A stretch of DNA of 64,000 nucleotides from Symbiodinium natans (GCA_905221605.1 CAJNDS010000252.1:122741-186740), one strand, 5' to 3'. Shown: positions 9,870 through 21,794, numbered from the stretch's first letter. Program-made: numbers and translations. The notes: generated from the letters alone by a model not told the origin.

Positions 9870-11690
9870 TCTCAACCGGGGCTTTCAACCGGGGCTTTCG
9901 ACCGAACATGAAGGCTCAGCTAGCTGTCCCTCACACACACACACATCCGCAAATGTGGCACGCGATTTCGCGTGCTTGCGCAGGTTGAGAGGATGTCATG
10001 GCACATGGCCAAGCCATGGTGTTTTGGTAGAGGCTCCTCTAATAGCTTTTGAGCACCCATGACTTTGTCAACAAAGTTGCACCAAAGTCGTGGGGCGCTG
10101 ACATGCGCTGACCCTGTAGACGGTATGTGTGGCAGGTCTACATCATTCTACATCCCGTAGCATCCCAGCAGCTCTGATTTTTTCCCCTGTGGGGTCAGTC
10201 AAGAAGTCCCCGGCTCGTAGGACTACACTTGGTGCGCTTGGTTCTGAAGTGTGGTGGACGTGGTGGATTAGCACCGTTTTTCGGAAAAAAGTGGCACCAC
10301 CGGTTGAGCAGCTGAAGCCACGGTGCGACACCACCGCCCCCCAAAGCCTGCTCAGCTGCTTACGCTTCTGGGGCTCAAGCAGACGAGAGGATACGTAGGT
10401 GAACTCCAAGGTAGTCCGAGGAGAAGAGTCTTTTGAGCTGTCGCTCAGCCCGGAATGGCTCGGTGGCAAGGCTTTCTTGGGCCTCGCCTTCTGGGAAACC
10501 CGGAGCTGGCCGAGCCTTGGGAAGCTTTCTGGGACAACCACTGGCAGTTTGTGTTTACCATGGGGGGGCGGGGGGGCGTGGTAATTCTGAACAGTGGCCG
10601 ACTGCCGCTTGTGCACCATCCCGAGCTTCGTGCCAATCGGGTCGGCTTGTCAAAAAACCGATCAGAAAGTTGCAGAGGTTGCTGTGCGAATTCCAAGACC
10701 CGACCCCGACGGGCCTTCGATGACCTTGGTGTGTGAATCTTGCGAATGTCAGCGTAAGGACGGCGCCATGCCTGCTGGTTCTGCTCTGCGCAGTCCGAAG
10801 CTCAGCGCTACAAGTGCTTTTCAGGACAGGGGGGGTTCTGACCCAGGGATTCTTGGTACACCCATGGCGAGGTCTTTGTCTACATCAGGACAGCATGGCA
10901 ATCAACACGACTTCTGCTGCTGCCAGTGTTGCTGTGTGCTGGGCGGTGGCGATGCTCATGCAGTGGGGTTCTTGTCTCATGGGCCCCCGCCGGATATGGG
11001 CCGGAGGGAGTCAAGCAAGGTGGGGGCATTTGGGGCGTGTGGGTATGTTGGGCGTGTGGAAGGGAGAAATTCAAGTTACACCCCGCCCCCCCCCCCCCTC
11101 TCCCGCCGGAGTTCAGCTTCAATCAACCTGAATCACGATTCGCCTTCCAAACGAGGTGCTGATGCAGCCGACGGTCAGGTGGATCTTCAAGACTCCCAGG
11201 GGCCAAACCTGTGCTTAGACGTGCCATGTGGCAGGTGGCTGCGATGGCCAGACCAGCTCCATTGCAGGAAAGCCAATTTCAAATCGGGGTGATGGTATTG
11301 TCTCGTAGACTGTTCTGTCCGATGGTCCAAAGACAGGCGCCACATCCGAACGGAGACGTGAGGCCCGTGTCACCATGTCACATGCCCCAAGATCCCAACA
11401 GGTAGGGCCGTTGCAGCTGTTTCCTTTCTATGGAAACGCCTTTCGGTCTGCAGGTCCATGGTTCGAGAAGCGGCACAAACCGTGGCAGCTTCGGTGCCGC
11501 CCAGACCTGAGCTTCCATCAATGCTGCGAATCGCGGGCTGAAACCCGGCGATTGGAAGGGCTCAGCTTCACCTTCAAAGTTTGTGAACTGGACTGCTCGG
11601 GTTCTTGTCTCCTGATTTTCCTTCCGCCTACTCGAGGCAAAGGGCAGCTGCCCCACAGGCGCCGGTGCAGCTCATCATACAGTTTCTGGG
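9870..11690. other. No secure gene; scattered open segments
   Basis: Several open segments are mildly protein-like, for example QKVAEVAVRIPRPDP near 10.66 kb and QPTVRWIFKTPRGQTC near 11.17 kb. None could be chained by phase or matched to a family. A G/C homopolymer stretch lies at about 11,080-11,100. It may contain unrecognised exons. Confidence 0.35.
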
Positions 11691-11775
11691 CAAACTTTGA
11701 CGTATGTACCATTTTGTGTGCTGCGCTGCTACGTGGCATGCAATGATTCCTTTAAGCTTTGGCACCTTAGGAACA

Positions 11776-11981
11776 GCTCGACGGTTACAACGTCGCAAGT
11801 GCCAGAGACGCCACCAGAACCACCAAAAATGCCGCAGCACATGTGGGAGTTGTCCAGGAAAGACCTAGTCGAGTTCTGGATGTCGCCACTGAATCGAATT
11901 TGCCTGTTGGGCCTTGCTGGTTTCCTGCTATGGATCTACCACGGCAACACCCAGCCCTTTGTTGAGCAATGGGCATTGTAG
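11776..11981 (+). CDS. Possible C-terminal exon with membrane anchor
   Basis: The frame contains a Pro-rich stretch (PETPPEPPK), then WELSRKDLVEFW and a ~20-residue hydrophobic segment with GLAGFLLWIYHG before the stop at 11,981. This is the shape of a tail-anchored or single-pass C-terminus. A second frame is also open across most of it (EQLDGYNVASARDA), so coding in this frame is not certain. The start given is approximate. Confidence 0.35.
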
Positions 11982-12319
11982 CTGTTGCACAGCCGCGTGA
12001 ACATTTTGTTTACGGCGCTCTAACATCGACTAAGGCCGAGAAATCGGTCGTAAGCTTGTGGATCCCAAGGCACAAGTGGCGAATGTCAGAGCTTCAGCGC
12101 CGGATAGATTCCAATCCCTTCACAAAGCTGGTTGCAATGGTCGGACACCCAACTTCTTACGTCGTGGCTTAGTTGGGTCACTGGGATGGCTGGCCACTTT
12201 TGCCTGCAGGCCTTTGGACCATCGTCTTGGCCAAGGTGATGACTTGCAGCATCGTTTCACTGCAGCGCCACACTGACTAACGGCTGGCTCGGAGTGCAAG
12301 CCAAACCACTTTGCAGACT

Positions 12320-12660
12320 ACTTTGCAGACGATGTAGCGCGCCCGCACTATGGCTTAGCGGGCGTTGCTTGCGCAGCGCCTCAGCAGCACGATGCTCCGG
12401 CGCACTCGGCTCAAGTTCATTCACCCAGGAGCCGCTGCCAAGCATAGTCGCGCCTCCAAGGATGAGGGCAAGCGTCCACAGTTTCACGTCGCACCTCGCA
12501 TTGCTGCCAGACCATTGCAAACACCTTGAGCTGCCACTGCTGAATAGTTGGAACATGTTGGAAGAATTTCTACAAGCCCAAGCAGAAAGCAACCGAAGCC
12601 AAGAGCGCCCACTCCAAGGATGCCATGGGTAAGAGTTCCTTGCACGGTGCACCCCATGAA
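12320..12660 (-). CDS. Possible multi-pass membrane protein fragment
   Basis: Two hydrophobic segments occur on the minus strand. One reads HGILGVGALGFGCFLLGLVE (about 12.57-12.65 kb), and the next KLWTLALILGGATMLGSG (about 12.43-12.49 kb). They are in different frames with no room for an intron, so either there is a frameshift or one segment is chance. Both are followed by polar, Cys- or Glu-containing stretches. Family not recognised. Confidence 0.25.
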
Positions 12661-13677
12661 GGGGAGACGGAGGAGACGGCATGAACCCCTGAAATGGTGG
12701 TGTGAGGGTGATGATTGATGATCGATGACGCAAACCTTGCAGCTGCTGGCCGGAGTCGCCGGAGTCACCCTCATGCAAATGTCGGCGGTCCGATGTCCTA
12801 CCAACTTTGTTCGTTGTACCATGGTAGCTCCACAGGAGATGACAGGTCTATATAGCTTGCGTTTTTGCAAGTTCCCGAGTTCCCAGGCCAAGAGAGCCTT
12901 GTAAGTTTGCTCTTTTGCTTTTTGCTCGAGAAAAGAGTTCAATGGTCAGGAGATCCAGGTGCGATGTGCCAAGTGTCCCTCTACGCCTGAACGTCGCCAG
13001 CTCGGATGCCGCTGAGAAACTCTGCGTTAGGACCGTTAGGGCATTTGCTTGTCTTCCAATCTTTCCAAGTTGCGATGGCAGACCTTGAAGCAAACGCCTG
13101 TTGAATGCCATGGTTGTCGGATTGTCTGCAAAGAAAGCACCTGAAACGCTTAGGCTGTATTTTCTGTCTCTCCCTAGATGGAAAGCTTGAGCCTCGGGCG
13201 GATGTGAGGGTTCGGGGCACGGGAGAAGCCGCAGACCAAAGGCAGTATGTCCCTCTACATCACGAGAGCCCCGTGCCTACGTCGGCCAGGCGCCTTTGCA
13301 GCGCCACTTTGAACCTGTCGGTGCATTACGTCAGCGTCAGACAAACGGGCAAGTCGTTCGCACAGCTGCGCCGCTCCGACCTGTCCGAGTCGAAGCCTCT
13401 CGAAGGCTTAGGTTTTCTTGTTAGGCGCCCGCCTTGTACGCCCGAGGCAGGGTGAGTCAGTCTGGGTACCAGCCAGTGTGCTTTTGGATTCTGTGTGATG
13501 TCAAAGACGCACTGCGTTTGTGACCAGTCTGCCGAACCGGACTACTCAGCGACCCCATCTAAATAGATCCGAGCGCCGTCAGCTTCAACAACGAAAGTGT
13601 CTGGTTCGCCAAAAAAATTTGGACGCTCTTCGCTTGTCCTACGAGTAAACCAGTATTGGATAGTATTGGTGGACATA

Positions 13678-13712
13678 TATGTGCATGACTGTGCATGACT
13701 GTGCATGTGTAC
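13678..13712. repeat. 11-bp tandem repeat
   Basis: Three copies of a TGTGCATGACT unit. Short simple repeat without other features. Confidence 0.8.
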
Positions 13713-14019
13713 TTGCGTGGCGGTACACGACACGACATCAGGACCCAAACCCAGAAGTCGGAGCACCGAGCAGCCTTTGCCTGGCCCACCTCTCCCCGCA
13801 CAGGCTGCCGTACAGCCCAGCTCTCGCAGCGCACACCGCCTGCGCGAAGTGCTGGGCGGATTGGGAGGACGCCGGGGGAGGCTCAAGGACTCAAGGAGGG
13901 TTTAGGAGCTTAAGTGCGTGTCGCCCCTCCAGGAGCGACTTCCTGATCCAAGAGCGCAGCTGGGACACACTTGATAGAGCTGCTGGCGACCGCATCATCG
14001 CAACTGGCGTTTCTGTCAG

Positions 14020-14330
14020 GTTTCCTCAATGTCCAGTTTGCCAGAGAGCCATAGAAGTCAGCCAGGGCTATGCTGACAAGGCAAATCCGAAGTGTCCATT
14101 GCGGGACATCTTCGAATATTACAGCGGATTCATGCCAAGCAGTGTGAGAGCATTGTCAGGTGCAGTGCCACTTGTGCCTGGAGGCTCATCAGCCGTAAAG
14201 GTTTGTGCGTGATCTTGTTGCAGCCAAAGCCGCTCAGTTAAGATGTCAGGCGTTGCTGGCAGAGGTGCGTTCACGTCGACATCGATTCAAGAAGGACTGG
14301 AAGTCAACTGCACGGGACATTGCAAGTTGA
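14020..14330 (+). CDS. Two-exon fragment with CxxC motif
   Basis: Exon 14020-14159 follows CTGTCAG and reads FPQCPVCQRAIEVSQGYA, later KCPLRDIFEYYSGF. The intron 14160-14223 is 64 bp, GTGCAG to TTGCAG, phase 1. Exon 14224-14330 continues in frame as KAAQLRCQALLAEVRSRR then HRFKKDW and stops. The exact phase match across the intron is good evidence for coding. The CPVC with a second Cys 24 residues after the CPVC pair could bind a metal, but no known finger is assigned. The upstream frame is open to about 13,930, so more exon or an earlier intron end is possible. Confidence 0.55.
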
Positions 14331-14592
14331 TCCCCTGCCAGGACGCGAGGCAGACTTCCAGATGCTGTTGGCCCACACGTCTTGGATTAGAAAAGTGCCA
14401 GTTTGGGAGGGGGGCGTTCCAGAAATCCGGATCACCGTGTTGCTCATGTCGTTGCCGAAGTCTCCCGTTTGAAGCCCTGTTGAGGGTTCTTCCCCAAACC
14501 CCCTTCCGAGCCTCTACCCTCTCAATCTCTCTCATGAACAGCCAGGCTCTGGGTCTGCCTTCCGGTGCGAGCCCCGAGTAGTCTTCTGCACC

Positions 14593-14596
<4 letters not shown>

Positions 14597-14638
<42 letters not shown>

Positions 14639-14685
14639 AGAGGGAGAGGGAGAGGGAGAGGGAGAGGGAGAGGGAGAGGGAGAGC
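14597..14685. repeat. (AG)n and (GGGAGA)n microsatellite
   Basis: About 34 bp of AG repeats passing into GGGAGA hexamers. The Arg/Glu/Gly frame through it is an artefact. Confidence 0.95.
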
Positions 14686-15157
14686 GGGGCTGTCTTCAAA
14701 GTGCTCAGAGTCCGTGCTCAGAGTCAGAGAGACGCCAGGTCGTGCTGCTCATTGCAGGGTTCAACCTGGCCTTCTCCATGGTGCTCGACCTCACGGGCCG
14801 GTGGATGGCCAAGGAGAGAGCTCCCGCTGGAGTGGACACATTATACAGATCTCATATGATCTCATGCAAAGCTCCCTGCACTCCATGTTCGAGTGTTTAG
14901 AATAGGGGGTCCAAAAATGGAGATTCTCTTCTATCGCGCTGCCGCTTGCCATCATAGCCTTATGAAGCATGCGACCCACAATCCACGACACTGAAGATTT
15001 TGCTGGTTAAGCTGATAAGAAGAGGGAGGGATTCAGAACACAGGTTTGAAATCAGAGAAGCAAATCAGAAGCAAGAAAGACAAATTCAGAAAATGAAGGG
15101 AACCATCCACAGACCAACAGAACTAGAAACATTGGGGGGGCGGGCAATGCTGCTGAT

Positions 15158-15188
15158 GATGCTGCTGCTGCTGCTGCTGCTGCTGCTC
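15158..15188. repeat. (GCT)n microsatellite
   Basis: Roughly eight to nine uninterrupted GCT/CTG triplets. Confidence 0.9.
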
Positions 15189-15594
15189 TGTGTGCCATGG
15201 CTTTGCTGGAATCGCACGTCCGGAATGTTGGGGCTGTTGGGGTGTTTGGTTTCCGGTTGAGGGCTTAAGTTCCAGAGAAGTCTGCTTGTGAGCAAAAAGG
15301 CTTTAAACATCTCTTAATACTTCCCCGTGCTGCCCGCTCCCACCTACTTGGCGTTACAGCATGCTTGGAACCGGAGATTCCCCGCAAGCGCGGAAGTCCG
15401 ACATGACCTGCCGGATTGCCGGATTGCCGGATTGCGGCCCTGAGTTTTACAGAGCCTCTTTTTTACGATGAACAACAGCGGCTTTTCCGTTCTTTTTCTA
15501 AGACTGAAACACGAAAGAGTTCTTCGTAATCCGAATATTAATATCCCATTAAAATCACCCTGGCCCACAAACCCGATCCCGTAGTAGCCGCCCC

Positions 15595-16195
15595 TTTCAA
15601 ATGGGGAATGGGGGGGGGGGGGAAACATATGAATCCTTTCCAAACCCAGCTTGGAGGTTGCTGCGAACCCCCTAGCTCCTCATTGTCAAAGCCATGCACG
15701 CATGATTCAAAGCATACGACTTCTTTCCAAACATTTTGCTATCCAGGCTTTATCCACATGTTCCATGCCGGACCGAAGCCACCCTTACTCTACTATGCAT
15801 GCTAGGGGGCTAGGGCGGTTAGGGGCTTGGCTTCCTCAAGATGGGTTTTGAAAGGATTCATCATACGCTTTGAAGCAAGCTTCCGCGGCTCGGTTGGGGA
15901 GGAGGGAGGGGGGGAACACAAACAGGTTCATACGTTTTTAGCAAACTTGTATGATAAAAGCAGTGGGGTTTGCAGCCCTCCCCCCCCCCCCCCCCCAACT
16001 CATTTGCAAACGCAGTGATGGCATGCCGGGTTTGGAAGGGATTCATAGGGGGGGGCTGTGGGTGGTGCAGCCTCCCGCCATTTTCACACACAATGCTCGC
16101 ATGATGGGTTTGGACAGGATTCATACACTTTGAAACAAGCTTGTGGGGGGATTGTTTTTTTTTTTTGGGGGGGGGGGGGATCCCCTCAGTTGCAA
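15595..16195. repeat. Degenerate tandem repeat with G/C homopolymers
   Basis: Recurrent pieces such as GGATTCAT, TTTGAAACAAGCTTG and ATGGGTTTGGA occur about every 100-130 bp, each near a long G or C run (for example 15,610-15,622, 15,980-15,996 and 16,167-16,180). It is a decayed minisatellite. Homopolymer lengths may be assembly-uncertain. Confidence 0.7.
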
Positions 16196-16585
16196 ACAAC
16201 CATGTAGCGCCATAGTTGGCGGCCCTGAACCCTCAAAGGCATGGGGCGGCGGACCATGTATGTCCATTTGCGGAACAGAGATGATGATTCGAAGCATCGA
16301 CAACATTTGCAAGCTGTAGGAACGAAGTTGTCGTACTATTTCCAGGTCGATGTTCATCAATGTTGGATCTTTTGCCTGAGATTCAAGGTAAAATTGGTTT
16401 AGAAGAGCCAGCTGATCAGTGCCATGTGGCAATTGGTATACTTGTATCAGCACCCGCGACCGCCAAATATGTTCGTAGAATTGCAAAGCTTTTAAGTGGT
16501 TGCCTGCTGCCTGGCCTGTGCAAATGGCAAAAAATGACTTCCAGGTGAAAGTCCCACGCGGACGAACAGTGATTTCCAGTAGCAA
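16190..16585 (-). CDS. Unrecognised minus-strand open frame
   Basis: The frame is open for about 130 codons with protein-like composition: AAGNHLKALQFYEHIW, VYQLPHGTDQLALLNQF, DLEIVRQLRSYSLQML. A TTTGCACAG acceptor precedes the GQAAGNH part. The end nearest 16,190 runs into poly-G repeat and is not coding. Function unknown; it could be an exon or chance. Confidence 0.3.
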
Positions 16586-17025
16586 CAGTGTGGAGTCCGC
16601 CTAGCGGCCAGTGTGAAAGACCCTAAGACCTGGGATTTTGTTGCGGACAACGGAAACCTTAAGCCTTGTAGCAATCCTTGCGCAGATCGCCAGAACACAG
16701 CAGTGCATAGACGAGCAGAGTGTTGGCATCGTTGCCGTAACGCTTGCCACTGATTTCCTTGTAACATATCGATCGTAGACTCAATCTGCTGCCTCGTAGG
16801 GGGATGGACTACCGGATCGACAAGCCTCTGAAAGCCTCTCTCCCTTCCTCCTGCTGCCTTCCATGCTGCTGCCTGCTTCTGTTCCTCTGTTTTCTGGTTT
16901 GTCGGTTGGGCTTCTAAACTTGTTTTCTGATGGTTTGCTTGTTTTCTGGCTTCCACCCCGTTTGTATTCTTCGAGCCTATTGCCGGAATTCCTCCGCACC
17001 CCCATCGACAGCCAGTCACACGATG

Positions 17026-17131
17026 CAGCTGGGCGGTAATTATGATCCCTGTTTAGGTACCCTAAAATATTAGGTGCCGTACTATAATAGGGATCCAAAA
17101 AGGGACCATAATTTTGACAACCACCCAGCTG
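17026..17131. mobile_element. MITE-like element 1 (~106 bp)
   Basis: Begins CAGCTGGGCGG and ends with the inverse CCACCCAGCTG. The inverted ends extend through TAATTATGATCCC and its near-complement, with a small indel. An inner palindrome surrounds CTAAAATATTAG. The short non-coding foldback structure is typical of miniature inverted-repeat elements. No clear target duplication. Confidence 0.6.
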
Positions 17132-17150
17132 AAGGACGTCAAGGGATGTC

Positions 17151-17269
17151 TGTACATTAGGATGTTCCCCCTTATGCTAACAGCTCCTTAATGGGGGAAT
17201 TTTTATAGGGAGCACTGGAATCCTTATTCAGGACTGTTCGTAAAAGGGGGGAACATCCCAATCTGTACA
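17151..17269. mobile_element. MITE-like element 2 (~119 bp)
   Basis: The ends are inverted copies: TGTACATTAGGATGTTCCCC at left and the complement of TGTACAGATTGGGATGTTCC at right. If the element proper starts at ATTAGGATG (17,156), it is flanked by CTGTAC on both sides, a possible 6-bp target duplication. It lies only 19 bp from element 1. No coding capacity. Confidence 0.65.
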
Positions 17270-18610
17270 TGTCTGTACTCAGCATCCAATTTGCATGACA
17301 AGACTGGCGCATGTACCCATCGTCCGAAGGAGCTGGAGCAGAACCCTGCCTTTCTGCGTCAGCACCTGCCACCAGGTGGATGCATCGTAGGGGTAGCGGG
17401 GAAGTGATCTCAGAGAGTTGCGAGATGCATGCTGGGCCCAAAGTCTATGCCCTTCCCTTGGAAAATTTCTGAGTCCATCTCCTCCCCATCTTCTCGCCCG
17501 AAAGAATCTCTAAGAGAGGCGCCGTGTCTTTGCTCTGCTCCGATGATGCCCGAAGCTTCCTCGAGGTGCCGGGTAAGACGTTGGGCTTGTTCCGAAATGC
17601 ACGGGGAGAGCATTTGTCCCTAGACCTGAGGGTTCGCTAATGTTGCCTCGCAGCTTCGGCAGGGCGGGAGGGAAGGGGAGAGAGTCTGAGGCCATCTGGG
17701 CATGCGGCAGAGTCGGAAGAGAGAGACCTTGTGTTTGCTGTGGATGTGCTCTTCTTTGTGTGAGGTGCTTGCCCATGACTCGACTCTGCGGCTGGTGTCA
17801 TCGTTTTTGCAGGAGGTGCGGGGGAGTCTTTGCATGGTTCTTTTCAGAGTTGCGGGATTGTTGAGTTTTTTGGAACCCTGCGAGGTGGCCACCAGGGCCT
17901 GCGAGGGACCAAGAAGGTGCCAACAACAACGCTTTGAGCTGAATGCTGAACTCTGAACAAACGAACGTGCGATTCACGAGACAGTTGCGAGGAGGCGACA
18001 CGGACTCCATTTTTCTTGGATTGGGAGTAAAGGTTTGGATTCTGGCAGGTGGTTGTCGGTTGTGTGGGGATGTCGAGTCGGCATTTTTGTTGTGCTTGCG
18101 GATCGGTTGTACCTCATAGCGGTCGCTGTTGGATCTCAGAACGTAGCGTAAATGTTGCGAGCGTGATCCCTCAGGCTCTTTTCGGCCTTCCAAGCAAGAA
18201 CGGAATTCAAATGGCATGCTAAGATAGCTGCAATTATCACGCGTTGGGTGATGACATCTTAGTCTTAGGTAAGGGCAGGCCGCTGCCTAGAGCACTGATC
18301 ACAAACATGTTCGGAGGTCCCGCGTCTCAGAGACGAGCGGCGTGGCCCGAGAAGAGCTATGACTCTTGCAATAGCCTTGCGCGACTCTGGCTTCCTCAAC
18401 CATTGCACCTGTCAGTGCCTGGAAAAGATGTGGCACTTTGCAGTACGTGCCGTTGGTATCCGCTGGTCGTAACCTGGACAGGCATTCTCGCCATGTTGCT
18501 TTCCGATGTCCGCCAGCTGCTTCCATAGCCGGTTTTGTTGCGAACACGATGCCGGGCCCATGCAGCAAAAGGCAGCTCTTGCGGGAACATAGATTCGACA
18601 TAGATTCGAC
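17270..18610. other. No gene seen
   Basis: Spacer of mixed composition with overlapping short frames in both strands and no motif or paired splice signals. Confidence 0.45.
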
Positions 18611-18617
18611 ATAGATT

Positions 18618-18712
18618 GACAGAAGCAGCATCGAAGAGCCTGTTCGCGATGCAGCTGGCGACTCCGCTGCTCCAAGGCTTGGAGTAGCTGAGGGTGCACG
18701 TGTGAGGTTCAC
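18618..18712. repeat. Dispersed repeat R95, copy 1
   Basis: A stretch including GAGCCTGTTCGCGATGCAGC and CTGCTCCAAGGCTTGGAG recurs at about 23,668-23,762 with roughly 85-90% identity by eye. Related words (TTTACC, GCATCGGAA) continue after both copies. Family unknown. Confidence 0.75.
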
Positions 18713-19014
18713 CTGGCTTGAGAATTCAAACTTGGGAGCGGGTTGTTGTTTACCATGTTGCAGTGTTTACCGGGAGCATCGGAAACTTTTTGTAGCCGAA
18801 GTGCTGACGTGGGGCCACAGAAACTCATCATAAACTAATGAAAATATTCAGATTAGTTCAATGAACCCAGTAAATTAAACTTGGCAAATTGATGACATGG
18901 CTCAAATAAACTGCTTTGCGGTTGAACATACTCACTAAATTAAGATTACATGAACCAATCAAACAAGTTCTTTATCAGTTGGATTATCTAAATTGATAAA
19001 TATTACCGGGAACG

Positions 19015-19345
19015 TTTTTTGTTGAACATGTAGATTTTTCTCAAAGTCCATGGTATTTGGTTGAAATGTAGGCTTTTTTTCTCAAGAACGCTTGGCTTTG
19101 TGTTTTTGGTGTAGCTTTTTTCCTCAAAATCTATGGTTTTTGGTTGAGCGTAGGTTTGTTTCTCACAGTGTACGGTCTCGGGTGTATGGTTTTTGGTGGA
19201 GCATGAAGGTGTTCTCCTCAAGGTGTATGGTTTTCGGCGGAAAATGTAGGGTGTTTTCCTCAAAGTGTATGGTTTTTTGTTGAACATGTACGTCTTTCTC
19301 TCAAAGTGTATGGTTTTGGTTGAAATGTATTTTTCCTTTGAGAAA
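19015..19345. repeat. Minisatellite, ~42 bp unit
   Basis: About eight copies of a unit with GTGTATGGTTTTTGGTTGA then ATGTAGG and a CTCAAAG block. Translations in both strands (for example LRKTPYTF-like) are repeat artefacts. Confidence 0.85.
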
Positions 19346-19349
19346 TTGC

Positions 19350-20590
19350 TTGCCTTTTGGACAGAAATCTATGCAACTTTGCCAGCGTGCCATACATAGT
19401 TTTAGACCATACATAGTTTTTCTTGAAATATACGAAATCCGTGCCAAGCCATAGGTTTCCAAACTGCCAAACCAGTTGAATTTTGACTGCGCGTAGTTGA
19501 CAATACATGTTTTCAAAATGTAAAGTTGTGACCATGTTTACACGCACATGCTGTGTAAACAGTTGTTTTGGGTATTATGTAGCGCGTTCACATTCATCCA
19601 ACAGATCGTATCTCGTATCCTGGTCTTGCAGCCAACGCTGGACTACGCGGAGGAAGGGGAGGAAGTCTGCTGGGGAGGAGGCTTGGGAGCTACATCTTCC
19701 GTGCGCGACCTCGGCTTAGCGACCCCGTAGCTGCAAGGGCTTCTTCTCATCCTTGTGACGTTGGACTGCATATTACTACTCACCACTTTCTGATGAGTCA
19801 GTGGTTGATTATGTTGGTGAAACCTAATCGAGGTACCCTTCGGATTCCAAAGTACCATGTTTTGGGTAACTTACCCATTAGACATAGTAAGCTTTCCACA
19901 CAACCAGTGCACTAGCTGTTTTGATTTATCACATACCCAGTTGCAGCCATTGATCCTTATACACCATGTCCACTGCTGACGATTTATCATGGGTGCTCTC
20001 TATTTTCAGAAACCTAACATACTTACGGGCAGATGTTGATGGTTGTTGACAATGATCCGCTCACAAGTCACAGTTGCGTTTGGGTCAATCATGCCATAAT
20101 CATTCATTCCAATGTTCGCAAAATCCCAATGTTGTTAAACCCAAATGACACCATGATCAATGCCACGCCGAGTCAACTTGCAAATAACACAGATTAGATC
20201 CAGCACCACCTGGGATAAGATCTCGTGAATAACTAGGAAGCCCATCAATTGCAATCTGGTGCAAAAAAATTTACACTCCCGCAATCTAACACAGCAATGG
20301 AACACCTTCCATGGCTCTAAAATATCTACCTTTTGGATATGAAAATTTTTCGAGCCATGTATCGGATGACCGGAGGGTAAAGCATCAGTACTAGGAAAAA
20401 CCATTTTGATCAAAGCCATCATTCGGAAAAACAACCGTCAAACTAAAGGACAAACTACATCAGGGTTCCAACAATACTTCTGGTTAGGGTGGTTCATAGC
20501 GCTTAGTGATGGTGTGTGATGGTGTGATGATGATTGACTTCGATTGAAGGAACCTCCAAATATCTCTAAAGTTGATTGCAGAGTCACGGC
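19350..20590. other. AT-richer spacer, no gene seen
   Basis: Lower GC than the first 15 kb, with only short frames. No motif, RNA gene or mobile-element end was recognised. Confidence 0.45.
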
Positions 20591-20627
20591 AATGATTGGC
20601 AATGCTGAAAGCGAATGGTAAGGGTAT

Positions 20628-20818
20628 GATGATGAGGAGGATGACGACGACGATGACGATGACGCGGACGATGATGATGATGATGATGATGATGATGATC
20701 ATGATGATCCTGATGATCATGATGATCCTGATGATCATGATGATCATGATGATCATGATGATCATGATGATCATGATGATCATGATGATCATGATGATCA
20801 TGACGATCATGATGATGG
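20628..20818. repeat. (GAT)n / (GATGATCAT)n microsatellite
   Basis: GAT triplets pass into about 14 copies of ATGATCATG-type 9-mers. Because ATGATCAT is self-complementary, the tract can fold on itself. Ile/Met and His/Asp frames through it are artefacts. Confidence 0.95.
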
Positions 20819-20895
20819 TCAAGTAACAAAGCCATGGCCATAATGATAAAGTGCTATGACTGTAGTATTGATCATGACAAATATAACACATACGA

Positions 20896-21065
20896 TGACC
20901 ACCACCACCACCACCACAACCACCACCACCACCACCACCACCACCACCACCACCACCACCACCACCACCACCACCACCACCACCACCTTCATCGCCACCG
21001 TCATCATCATCATCATCGGCATCATCATCGTCATCATCGTCATCATCATCGTCATCATCACCGCA
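20896..21065. repeat. (CAC)n then (CAT)n microsatellite
   Basis: About 30 CAC triplets followed by CATCATCGT-type repeats. Poly-His, poly-Thr and poly-Val frames arise from it. Confidence 0.95.
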
Positions 21066-21321
21066 TCATCAGCTATGAATTATCCTTGCAGGTAGTATTG
21101 AGTACCCTCAATCACCATCACCTTTACCAATAACATGTCATCCACATCCACTCCTTCCAGCATCAGGACACCCTGAAGCAGCTGGAGATGGTGTGCACTG
21201 TCTCAAGCGCGTGTGAGGCTCGCCGGCGGTGAGGTCTGTCAGCGCGTCCTAGGAAGGAGTTCCGTGACCGGATCACCGTGGAAAACTAAAGCATCTTTTT
21301 TTTTCCCTTGAATTTAGGGCT

Positions 21322-21485
21322 AATAATGGTATACCACCAATGATGGCATGATAATGGTGTAATCATGGTATAGTCATCGTATAACGATGGTATTGTGATG
21401 GTATAATGATGGTCTAATAACGGATAATCGTGGTACAATCATGGTATAGTAATGGCATACCACTCATGGGATAGTTTTGGTATTG
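21322..21485. repeat. Degenerate ATGGTATAAT repeat
   Basis: About a dozen imperfect copies of a 12-14-bp ATGGTATAATC-like unit, ending before about 21,485. No coding role. Confidence 0.8.
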
Positions 21486-21794
21486 TCCTTAGAACCTAAG
21501 CGTTGGCCGCTGAAAAATGTACCCTAAGGATTTTGCGTTACCAACGAACCATTTTGGGGTGCCAACTGGTGTGGGTAATTTATTGATCACCCGGAAGTGG
21601 TGATCACACTTGATCCTCAATCTTTTGTATGGTCCGCAATTACAGATGTTTCTTGATGATCTTCAATCATCAATCGTGGATTCTCAGGACTGTGTTCGAA
21701 TCAAGTATACAAAATTGAGACCTTGTAGTCAAGTGCGGCAATAAAATCCCGGTGCCCCACTTGAGCTGGACCATGAGGTCCAACGTCATCGACG

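Noticed and set aside
20395-20420. ACCATTTTGATCAAAG as a second spliced-leader relic
   Set aside because: It has at least seven differences from the leader over 19 bases and no gene follows.
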